Notes under the pieces: model-generated | The model's input: the letters and a program-made list of their open reading frames with translations, nothing else | Databases searched by the model: none | What the model was told of the DNA's origin: nothing | Position numbers and translations under genes: made by a program | Part shown: piece after piece, positions 23,232 through 32,384 of the stretch | How the letters are laid out: each line of letters opens with the position of its first letter | How positions within the stretch are numbered: the first letter of the stretch is position 1 | Assembly (NCBI GenBank): GCA_034401135.1 | Contig: JAWZSP010000007.1 | Coordinates: 1,984,001 to 2,048,000 of the forward strand | From: Volutella citrinella | Lineage: Eukaryota; Ascomycota; Sordariomycetes; Hypocreales; Nectriaceae | Length of the DNA stretch: 64,000 nt | Direction of reading: 5' to 3'

Positions 23232-23996
23232 TTAACTGCCCTGGTTTCTATTGAAGACTGTTGGTATCTTGATGATGAGCTGAATGCCATCAAAGGTGGA
23301 CTTTACGTCCAAGTAAATTTCGTCAGGCCTAGGCGCTGCGGCAGAGATTGGTGTATGCTTCGTCGGCTGCTCCTTGCTGCCCTCCCCGCCCCCGTCTTGG
23401 GCGTCCTTGACTCTGGCCTCGCCTGAGCCATTAGGCTTATTATTCAACTTCCCTACGTGCTTTCCCTCCTCATCATAGATGTTTCCCTGGTCATCCACTT
23501 TTAGGCCTCCGACCCAGGGCATCAGCTCCGGCGTGATGTAGTTTTCGCATACATGGCCGACAACCTCGCCCTCGTTGTCAATGACTTCCCCAGATGCTGT
23601 CACCGGCCTTCCTATCATGGACGGCAGGTCGCCATCTACTCGCCCGAGCACAGTGCCGTCCCAGTCTAGGATGTTGCCGAACTCGTCGACATACTTGCCC
23701 TCGAGTCCTGCGGCAACGTCTGCAGCAACCGTCTCTGCAGGTGCAGTGCCGGGCGACATGGGTGGTATTTTGGGGATGCGGATGCTGGGTCTAGGCCGAT
23801 CCTCTGAATCTGACTGTTCTCTGGAGCCTGGGCGACCGTCTGAGCCGGCCTGTGAGTGGCTCTCCATGTGGTTCTGTGAGTGGCCTCTAGAGGTGCCTTG
23901 TCCAGGGCTGGTGCTCTTGTTGCGCACTGGGACGTCGATTTCGTAGGTGGTGTGTGTGGGAAGCCCCTCAGGACGGCTGGATGGGTCTGATGGCAT
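23232..23996 (-). CDS. Small DUF3659 (LEA-like) protein
   Basis: Single exon, 254 residues, from the ATG at 23996 (MPSDPSSRPEGLPTHTTYEI). The first 100 residues are polar and disordered (Ser, Arg, His, Gln rich). Residues about 100-190 form one and a half DUF3659 modules: LEGKYVDEFGNILDWDGTVL, GRPVTASGEVIDNEGEVVGH and LKVDDQGNIYDEEGKHVGKL. A charged linker leads to a short C-terminal strand-rich tail (DEIYLDVKSTFDGIQLIIKI). It is a compact relative of the large DUF3659 protein just downstream on the same strand, so this looks like an old local duplication. Function is unknown. Confidence 0.8.
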   Translation of the reverse strand: MPSDPSSRPEGLPTHTTYEIDVPVRNKSTSPGQGTSRGHSQNHMESHSQAGSDGRPGSREQSDSEDRPRPSIRIPKIPPMSPGTAPAETVAADVAAGLEGKYVDEFGNILDWDGTVLGRVDGDLPSMIGRPVTASGEVIDNEGEVVGHVCENYITPELMPWVGGLKVDDQGNIYDEEGKHVGKLNNKPNGSGEARVKDAQDGGGEGSKEQPTKHTPISAAAPRPDEIYLDVKSTFDGIQLIIKIPTVFNRNQGS

Positions 23997-25108
23997 CGCG
24001 CTCACGGAGCTTGTGCACTTATTGCGCCGAGAGGAGATGTGATGATGTGGGAGCGAAGAAGATGATGCAACGGCTCGCAACTGTGAGGCCTTTCAGAAGC
24101 CCCGACTGTCCTGCGAGCCTGCATTCGAGTCTGGGCCATCCAGGCTTCCAGGAGCAGGCTTTGGAGAATAGTCATGACGACATTCACATCGAATCGCCAT
24201 TTCAAGCACCGGGGGACCCCTGTTCACCATGCCCATTGCGCGTTATGCTCGCGAGCAGCGCAGGATGGAGTAGGAGAGACGAACTCCCAGCCCACCCCCG
24301 GCCGTGCCAGCAATCCTTCTGCATGGAGAGAGGGAGAGAGGGAGAGAGGCAAGAGACAAGATGGCAAGGCCAAGGACACGAGTTTCGCCCACCGCCCAGG
24401 CAGGTCCTGTGGCTGTGGTTGCACAGAGGTGGCGTGTTTGAGTTCCGGTTGGCAGTTTGACACTTGACAGGCGGCCCGGCTTGTCTGCTCTCAGCACTAG
24501 CGGCGGTCGTGAGGCACTGGCGCCTGCGCTACTGCAACTGATCTCCCGCTTCAAGCCACTTGCGCAGCGCTAGTGCCGTGTTTGGTATGCTCGTGGCATG
24601 GTGGACTCCCCGAGAACGAGGCCCAGCCGCCCAGCTTGCGCAACCGGGCGGGAGCATAGGCCTGCCACAGCTCCATTACCTCTATCACGAGTGGCTGCTG
24701 CCCCTGGTCCAGCCGCTCTCCCGGGGGGGCGGCAAGAGGCCCCGCTTTGACGACAAGCGACTACAACGGTCTGTCAGGCCTCAACATCAGATTGGGAATG
24801 GATCATCACGCAGGCCCGGAACAGATTGCCCGACAGACAGGCATTAATTAATTAATCCCAGCATTTCGCATTTTCACTCAAAAGTCGATTGCGTCAAGCA
24901 CACGCGGGGTCGTACACGTACAGCAAAAGTACATTGCATTGCTTGCATTTGCATTGCATTTGCGTTTGCCAAGTTCCATTGTGTTCCCGTCCCGAAGCAG
25001 CCCAACCAGAAAAAAAAGAAAAAAGAACACCGCCTTGCGCCCGCCATGTCCCATCTCTCGTTACAAGCCCCATTGTAGTAGCATTCAGTAAGTACAGGAA
25101 GTGTCGTC
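23997..25108. other. Intergenic with a purine-rich simple repeat
   Basis: About 1.1 kb with no supported gene. A GAGAGAGG-type purine run lies at about 24325-24349, and overlapping GCATTTGCATTG-like words lie around 24930-24970. Confidence 0.4.
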
Positions 25109-25613
25109 TTAGTTCCTGAGGCATGTCAAAAACGCAATTAGCCGCTGTCCCGAGATGCTTAGCCGGTGCTGGAGAGTGGATGTAAAGTAAGATACCGGTG
25201 TGTCACAGGTTTTTGGAGAGATTTGGAAAGGGAGAGGGGAGGGGGGGGCTAAGGATAATTACGTACAGCAATGCTAGCTCCAGGTCGCCGTGGATGCGGG
25301 CCTTGAGCTGGATCTCGATTTCGAGATTCAGGTCCAGCCTCAGGCGGAGCGTGTCACTCTTGCCGCCGCCGCCGCCTTCTTCGCCCTTGTTCAAGGCGCC
25401 GCCGGCCACGCTGCCCAGCGTGTTGGTGACATTCCCGACCGTGTTGTCGAGTCCGTCGCCGCCAATGGCGTCGAGGGGCCCAGACTGCTTGGACTTGCGC
25501 GACTTCTTCTTCTTGCTGCGCTTCTGCACCTGCTTGGGGGGCTCTTCACTGGACGCCGTGTTGTCGTCTGAATCGACGTCGTTGATGCGGTCCTTTTCCA
25601 TAGTTGCAGACAT
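25109..25613 (-). CDS. Small basic/acidic protein with conserved 28-residue C-terminal module (paralogue A)
   Basis: Exon 1 is 25613-25267, starting at ATG (MSATMEKDRIND). It has an acidic stretch, a lysine cluster (KRSKKKKSRKSK), a Gly-rich segment, and ends in a strand-like module LDLNLEIEIQLKARIHGDLE followed by LALL. At the last Leu codon there is a GTACGT donor. A likely acceptor (CCTCAG) at 25116 would add only Asn and then TAA at 25109, giving 117 residues. Without splicing the frame runs on to 25203 through unlikely sequence. The same donor position is used by the paralogue at 27163, which supports the spliced form. I do not recognise a named domain. The alternating hydrophobic pattern suggests beta strands. 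Confidence 0.6.
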
Positions 25614-25979
25614 GGCTGGTGATGCGTCTGAGGGAGCTCAAGTGTGGATTCAGGGGAGGATATGGCTTTGGAAGTGTGATGGGGAAAGATTGCAATCAAG
25701 TCAAAGTCTCGTGTGCGCTCCTCTGCTGTTAAAACAATGCGCAATTCAGTCGTAGGGTCATATAAATCTCACTCAAAATATTGAGATAACAGGATTCCTA
25801 CACCATGAGGTCATGATCGAGATGGGTTCTGCAACGACCCCTGTACATTCGAATTAGTCTCAGCCAACTTCATCTTGGAACAACCCCCCCTTCACTCCCC
25901 TTGCGCCCCTCCCATGATACCCATGCCGGCCGATCAACGGCTGCTTCTGCGCCACCAGCTTGGTCGGTCAGTCAATCAA
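25614..25979. other. Intergenic, promoter of paralogue A
   Basis: About 370 bp between the start of paralogue A and the end of the next - strand gene. No gene is seen. Confidence 0.4.
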
Positions 25980-26862
25980 TCAGTTTCCGTTGCCTTTGAC
26001 ATAGCGGCTCTCCACGCCCAGCTGCAGATGCCGTCGCAGTGCTATTGGTCGGCAAGACTCGGGACCATGCTTCTCCTCCAACTCGCCCTCCGGGTCCCAG
26101 TAGACGACCCATCTAGGCCCTTCCTCGCCCTCCTCCCGCAGAGCCACAAACGTGTCATAGTCATCCTGAAGCGTCAGGAGGCTCTCGTCCTCGGTCCAAC
26201 CCCATGGCCCGATGACGTGACCCAGCGTCTCGGTGCGGCTGCCATACCTCACGGCGTGCGTGTCCTTGTCAACGTACATCCAGGCCAAGGCTGGAGGGTC
26301 TTTTGACGTCAGGCTCACAAGACCCCGGTGTCCTTCTTCACTGGGGTACTTGAAATAGTAACCGCAAAAGTTGAAGCCTTGGACGGGGGCGTCCGGTAAG
26401 TTGAGGTGGAGCTAGAGACTCGTTAGCATCTTTCAGAGCCACTCTCGGGCCTAGCCCTGATGTGTAGCTTACCTGATTGTTCACCAGAACGCATTTCCCA
26501 ACCTCCCTTGTCTTTCCCTTGACCTTGATCAAAGGTGTCATCTCAAACTTGATCTGCTCCTTGCTGAGAGCCTCATTCTGCCTCTTCTGTGCACCGACTG
26601 CATTGCCGATGCCGGCCACTGTGGGTATCGCGGTAATGAAGAGCAATCCAAGGACCATGATGGCGGGTATGGCAGACAAGGTGAAATTTGACGTACCCCA
26701 ACGGTTGCCGTAGTGTTTGATGTCGGCTGCTTGTATAAGGGTTGGTGGCCTGGCCGCGGTGTGCCTGGTGTCACCCCACATCCTCCCCATACCGATCCTT
26801 GTCTGCCAAGGGTTATGCAGCTGAATGATTGTTCGCTGCCTCAAGTCTAGGACTAACGTCAT
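25980..26862 (-). CDS. Conserved fungal single-pass membrane protein, function unknown
   Basis: Model on the - strand: exon 26862-26473, intron 26472-26412 (61 bp), exon 26411-25980, 273 residues. A transmembrane segment (SAIPAIMVLGLLFITAIPTV) lies near residues 62-81. After it comes a soluble domain with NLPDAPVQGFNFCGYYFKYP, LAWMYVDKDTHAVRYGSRTE, a PWGWTEDE turn and RWVVYWDPEGE. The splice joins VNNQ to LHLNLP in frame. The N-terminus is uncertain: MTLVLDLRQRT may be wrong, and a start or upstream exon joining near PPTLIQAADIKHYGNRWG would also fit. The predicted topology is a type II signal anchor. It sits between the two C-terminal-module paralogues. Confidence 0.68.
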
Positions 26863-27162
26863 CCATCATGGGCATCCCTGTCCACATCCTACACGTCATA
26901 GAAGCTGCTGTGCAGATGATCTCGATTCTTCCATGAGTTCTCGGGGGCTGGGGATAAACCGGTTCTCCCAACCGGCAATCCTGCGCCCCGATGACGCCTA
27001 TTGCGTCAGTCCCTCTCAATCCATCCGGTTTCATCTGTCGATGGACGATTCTATAGTGTTTGAGGGCGGTCGGGGTCTCTCTTGGTGATCCATTTAGAAC
27101 ATCTTTTAACCCCTTCGCCCGTCGCATCTGTTCCTCTCCTGACCAAGCCATCCATCAACGAC
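26863..27162. promoter_or_regulatory. Divergent promoter between membrane protein and paralogue B
   Basis: A 300-bp gap between two divergent starts, so the two genes probably share regulatory sequence. No clear TATA box. Confidence 0.4.
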
Positions 27163-28165
27163 ATGTCTTCACCACCACCCAAGGTATGCTCTCAACAATA
27201 ACAAAACCCCGTCTTTGCTTGCAGCTGATGATAGTAGGGCAAGGAAGGCGACCCAGCCTCTCCTAGTCCCCAGCAGCAGTCGACCCCTCCAAGGTCGCCG
27301 AAGCTGGAGGACAAGGCAGAGCGAGAGAAGCCTGAAGAAAAGCTGGACAGCACTGCCAAGGATACCAAGACCACAACAGACAACGCGCCCCAGGACGGTG
27401 ATAAAGACACTACGAAGGACACAACAGACAACACTACCAAAGATACTACCAAGGATACTACCAAGGATACTACCAAGGATACCACCAAGGATACCGCTAA
27501 AGACACTGCGCAAGACGCGGCCAAGAACAAATCCGAACAAACAAAAGATGCAGAGCCTGAAACGACCAAGGCATCGACTCAGAAGCCTCAGCCGAACGTG
27601 CAGGACGAGGATTCTGGGGATGAATTTGAAGACGCCGAGGGCGAGCAGGACGAAGAAGATGATGATGATGAAGACGACGACGACGTATTAGAGGACGATT
27701 ATCTCTCTGAAGACGACTCGGAAGAGGAATCTGACTCTGAGGCCGAATCAGAGTCCGAGTCAGAAGACGAGGATGAGCCCGCCACTCCTGAACGGGCTGA
27801 CTCTGGACCTGAAGCCAACAGGGGCACCAAGACGCAGGTTGCCAGACGACGCCGCCCAGGCTGGATGGATGACGACGACGAGAAAGCCGACCAGAAGCAA
27901 ATGTCTCGCCGAAACCAGCAGAACATGCAGCGTCAGCGCCAACAGCAACAACAGCAAATGCAGCAGCAGCAGCAACAGCAACAGCAACAACAGGAGAAGT
28001 CAGGAGGCAAGGATCCCCTCAAGCTGCGTCTCGAACTGAACCTTGAAATCGAAATCGAGCTCAAGGCCCGGATTCACGGCGATCTCGAGCTGGCCCTCCT
28101 GTAAGTTCCATCCTCCCAGCAGTCCATCAGAAGTATTGGACTAATGACACAGTGACATGGGATAG
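27163..28165 (+). CDS. Acidic LEA-like protein with conserved C-terminal module (paralogue B)
   Basis: Model: exons 27163-27183, 27238-28100 and 28153-28165, 298 residues. The first exon codes only MSSPPPK. Then come TTKD tetrapeptide repeats that resemble LEA proteins, an extended Asp/Glu/Ser acidic tract (about residues 125-190), a basic RRRRPGWM segment, a poly-Gln tract and the C-terminal module LELNLEIEIELKARIHGDLE with LALL. This module is nearly identical to that of the gene at 25109. A GTAAGT donor splits the last Leu codon. The 52-bp intron ends CTAATGACACAG, and the last exon adds DMG. Unspliced, the protein would end at LALL (28104). It looks largely disordered; function is unknown. 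Confidence 0.72.
27433..27504 (+). repeat. 12-bp coding repeat (TTKD units)
   Basis: Six tandem 12-bp units of the type ACTACCAAGGAT, coding TTKD five times and then TAKD. Confidence 0.9.
27940..27993 (+). repeat. CAG/CAA poly-glutamine tract
   Basis: Mixed CAG/CAA codons give an almost pure Gln run broken by one Met, just before the conserved C-terminal module of paralogue B. Confidence 0.9.
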
Positions 28166-29393
28166 CGAAAACTAGGGCTCCACGGTTGATGTGCGCGCGG
28201 CGAGGGGAACGGGCGCTTTACGCCACGCCCATTGGAGTTGCGGTTTAGTGTACACGTAGGGGTAGCTACTTTTTCTTCATATCGTCTTGCTGTAGGAGTA
28301 ATGAGATTTCGGTTCATACCAAGTGCCTTGTCCGACTGCTTAGCGCCCAGGCGACCGCTGTCGTCATCCCGGAAACTGGAGTGGCCGCATTCCTGGAGAA
28401 TCGTGACGTATATGTGGAACCGCGAGACATCGTGACACCGACTGTCATCGAGAAACCCATTTTTTTTTTAAAAGCCTCCATCCGAGCTGCGTGTTCTTGA
28501 GAATGGAAGGGGTATTCACAAACAGGGTTGAAGCTGCTCCCTGGCATCGGCACTGACAAGCCACTCGCACCGGAGTTCCTTCGGCTCATGGGCGGTTCAA
28601 GTTAAGCACAGGTGTAGATCTTTTGTCTGGTATGGCGGTTTATCCTGGTGAATACAAGCTTTTGCCCTGATCATCAGAGAGCTGAAGTTTCATAGTGATT
28701 CATCAGTTGGCTCGTGCTCATAGGTTGGCGAAGTGACACTTTTAGGATTGCCAAGAACATCCAAGAACATCATCCCTCTAAGACACGGCTTGTCCTGGTA
28801 CACGGTCCTATTGGTTACCGGTACCAGGGCGTCATTCCCATGTGCAAGCGACATCATCAACATAACCCCCCTCAAACATGATATGGGACAAGAAGACCTC
28901 CTAGTGTTTGACTCCCCAAAATTGGTTCCAATGAGGTCTAATTCGTTGACACAAAGAGCAAAGATTGTCGAGGCTAGGGAGAAGAGTCCAACGCCATGAC
29001 TAGACGAGTTGCCAACGTCGTGGATCGTTGTTGGCTCAAGAATTGATCTGCAGCAAAACAGTAATTGTTTTTCGCATTGAAAAGATAGACAGTATTGAGT
29101 ACCTGGGGTCGGAATGTCTTTCGCTCCAAATTCTGCAATGATAGTCGGACCGACCCGTTCTCCCAACATTCCAAGGCCATCCAACAACCGTCGAATCCTG
29201 CACCGTAAACAACAATCATGTATGGGAAAATGCGACTACACTTGTGTACACATGGCCGGCAAGGCGGAAATCCGGCGAGGGGGAGGACTATAAGAAGTCC
29301 ACTTGATCCGTTCTGTCAAGGCAATTGTACACAAGCTGCACACCCCTCACATTTCTCCAAGACCACTTGGATTTTCCATCTCCCATTAACAAA
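28166..29393. other. Intergenic with a doubtful - strand reading frame and a TATA box
   Basis: About 1.2 kb. On the - strand, 29187-28690 is open for 165 codons but has no ATG at its head. Fragments such as GERVGPTIIAEFGAKDIPTP look protein-like, with a possible splice site after them. I could not build a convincing gene and suspect a relic. On the + strand a TATAAG at 29289-29294 lies 105 bp before the next gene's start and probably serves it. Confidence 0.3.
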
Positions 29394-30153
29394 ATGCGTT
29401 TTTCTGTCCTGCTGGCGGCCTTCAGCGGCGCCCTCGCCGTCGCCAACCCCATTGTCGCCGACGATGAGCACGCCATAGTGAAGAAGGATGTCGCTGCCCC
29501 CGCCGAGAGCACAGATACCAACCTGCTTCCCAACAACATCCCCGATATCCTGAAGCAGATTCAGGGCCTGACTGGCAAAGCCAACAATCTGATGCAGCCC
29601 GCCAAAACGGTCAAAAATAACGACCTCGAAGGCCTCCTCAACGGCAAGGGAAAGCTCGCTGTATGTTGCAACCCTTTTGACTCGATACGAGACTGCAGGT
29701 AGATGCTGACATTGCCTGTTCACAGAGGATCATCGCTGCTCTGATTAAGATCCAAAAGGAAGGAGGCGGTATCGGCAAGGCGATTGCCGCTATTGCTAAT
29801 GCCGCAAAGGACCCCGGCATCTCCGGTGCCCTTGGCAGGGTATGTTTGAGCACCCCCTCTGTCAAGTCTGTGCTTGAATCACCAAAGCTGACCTTTCTCA
29901 GCTCATTGACACCGTCGACGGTGTTATTAGCAAGCTTTTCGACGTCCTTGATGGCCTCGATGACCTCCCTCTCCTCGGAGGCCTCCTTGGAAACGTCCTT
30001 GGTCTGGTTGAGAACACACTCGCTGGCCTCACCAGTGGCCTGAGGAACGTCCTTGGCAGGCCCGGCACGACGACGAAGATCTTTGGCCGCGGGCTTCACG
30101 AGATGAATTTCCTCGAGGAGCGCTGCGGTGATCGCCACAAGACCCGCCCCTAA
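29394..30153 (+). CDS. Small secreted protein, function unknown
   Basis: Model: exons 29394-29660, 29726-29839 and 29902-30153, 210 residues. The start MRFSVLLAAFSGALAVANP is a standard signal peptide, with likely cleavage after AVA. The mature protein is mostly helical, rich in Gly, Leu, Asp and Ile (IIAALIKIQKEGGGIGKAIA, LLGGLLGNVLGLVENTLAGL). It has a single Cys near the C-terminus and a basic end. All three exons join in phase 0 with GTATGT donors. A TATAAG box lies 105 bp upstream. No family is recognised. The low Cys count argues against a typical cysteine-rich effector, and a cell-wall or surface-active role is only a guess. Confidence 0.75.
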
Positions 30154-30459
30154 ACGGCTTGGAAGTGTAGACCTTAGATCACTGGTCGAGATGTCAGCCG
30201 CAGCTTTCAGGCTCTAGTACGGCGCAGGATTTCTGGACATGAACGGTGTGTGGGCGTATATGGTCAAGATCAGACGCAGATGGGATGGCACAACAAGTTT
30301 CGTCAGATAGAGGTATAAATTTATGATGCGAGAGTTTGAGCGAAATACAAGTAATTCATTGCCACGTTTGATCTTTCGTTAACTGTTCAAAATGTCGTGA
30401 CATTTTGTACGGATACCGACGGTATCCGATCATATCTACACTCCCACACATGAATCCGT
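30154..30459. other. Convergent 3' region
   Basis: About 300 bp between converging genes. Nothing notable beyond a short GGTATCCG palindromic-looking stretch near 30413-30430. Confidence 0.4.
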
Positions 30460-32384
30460 TTAGAAAAGCCAAGAGACAAACTTGTCGTAGAACCAGGAGC
30501 CACGGCTGACACCCTTGGCCTCGCGTTCGGCAGCCTGGTGGGCCAGGAACTCCTCCTCTTCGCGGTCGATGATGTCCTTGCCAGTGTAGAAGTCGATCTC
30601 ATGGGGCTTGTGGCCCTTGGTCTTCTTGACAATCTTGTGGCCGAAGATGAGAATCAGGTAGACGGGAATGCCAAGGTAACCAGTGATGAAGGTCTTGTAC
30701 TTCTCCTTGCCGAAGTCGCCACCAACGAACACCTCAAAGTTCTTGGTGAGAGCGATGAGGCAGCACATGAAGAGAGCGACAACCGATCCCCACATGCCCA
30801 GGGGCGCAACGTAGGGCAGGGCCGAGTTGGGGAGGTTCTGGGCCTTGCGGCCTCGGCACCACCAGATGTGAGTGACCAAGATGGAGATCCAGGTCATGAG
30901 GCCGAAGATGGTGGTCAGGTTGACAAAGTAGCCAAACACCTTGGTCGAGTCGTCGGCAACGTTCATGAAGGCCAGAAGGGCGAAGAGGGCAGAGAAGCCG
31001 AGAGAGTAGATGGGGACACCACGGCGGTCGACCTGCTTGAAGATGGCGGGGGCCTGGCCGTTGGAAGACAGACCGTAGAGGGTTCGGCTGGCGATGTAGA
31101 GATCCGAGTTGGAGGCGGAGAAGACGAAGACCAGGATACAGGCGTTGATGACGTGGGGGAGACCGTTGACTCCGGCGTTCTTGGCGGCGACGACGAAGGG
31201 GGAAGCGGAAGCACCAGCCTTCTGCTTGTTGGCGAAGGCCAGGCCGGGGTCGTTGTAGGGCACGCACATGCCGATGAAGAGGACGGACAGGCAGTAGAAG
31301 AACAGGATGCGGTAGAAGGTCAGTTTCTGCGAAAAGTGAATACACTGGTCAGCTGCAATTCTCCCAGGAAGCGGTTTCGGGTTCACGAACAATAGCCTTG
31401 GGGATGACGCGTCGGGGGTTCTGGGCTTCGGCGACAGTGACACCGACCAGCTCGGTACCGAGATAGGCAAAGGTAGCGTTGACCATGCAAGACCAGAAAC
31501 CGAGGAACTTGCCAGCGCTGCCCGTGGTGAGGAAGGGCTTGAAGGCACTGCAGATGCTGGTTAGCGGCGGAGAGACGGGCCAAGGGGGCACGAGTCGCTT
31601 ACCCAGGGTCATTCCAGTACTGGAATCCTCGGGCGTGTCCATCGACACCACCGGCGGCCAAGATCAGGGCGAAGAGAATGATGCCGACAATGGTGATGAC
31701 CTTGAAAGAGGAGAGCCAGAACTCGAACTCGCCAAAGAACTTGATACCGAAGTAGTTGATGGCGCAGATGACGACGAGGAAGATGGCAATGAAGACACCT
31801 GGGTTGACTTTATCGCGAGGCACCCAATACTGGATAACGAGAGCAGCGGCTGTCAATTGGTTGGGCGTGACGATGATGTACTTGAACCAGTAACTACGGG
31901 TTTCACATTGAGGTCAGCTTCGTTCACCAAGGACAATAGCCACGACTCTGTGCGCCATTGGCGGACAATGGCACAGGCAGCAGAAGAATAATGGGGCAGA
32001 CACTCACGTCCAACCAAGAGCAAAGCCGAGCGAGGGGTCGCAGAATCGAGAGGCGTAACCAGTGAAACCAGCAGAAATGGGCAACCAGGCGGCCATCTCA
32101 CCGAGACCAGCCATGACGAGGAAGACGACGAAGCCAACCAGGGTGTAGCAGATGAAGACGGAACCGGGACCGGCCTGGGCGAGGGCCTTACCGGTTCCAA
32201 TAATGAGACCTGTACCAATGGCACCACCAATGGCAATCATGGTGATGTGACGGGCCTTGAGTCCTCTGTGCAGCGACGTCTCCTGGCTGGTCTCCATACC
32301 GGCGATGTGAACCGACTCCTTGCCATCAAAGCCGGGATCCGGGCCCATGTCCGGGCCCGCGTAGCTCTTCTTCTCGATATCCAT
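30460..32384 (-). CDS. Amino-acid permease (yeast AAT/APC family)
   Basis: Model on the - strand: exons 32384-32008, 31893-31603, 31547-31391 and 31326-30460, 563 residues, the normal length. After a short cytosolic N-terminus comes the signature LKARHITMIAIGGAIGTGL, then about 12 membrane segments, the FYRILFFYCLSVLFIGMCVP helix, and a charged C-terminal tail that ends KFVSWLF. The protein should sit in the plasma membrane and import amino acids with protons. Substrate specificity cannot be read. The third intron starts with the unusual donor GTTCGT. It is accepted because it restores KAI|KLTFYRILFF, matching the family. The 4.4 kb upstream lack a gene. Confidence 0.9.

Noticed and set aside
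30538..31395. 285-codon open frame on the + strand
   Set aside because: Antisense to the permease and crosses its introns; acidic, Gly-rich shadow.
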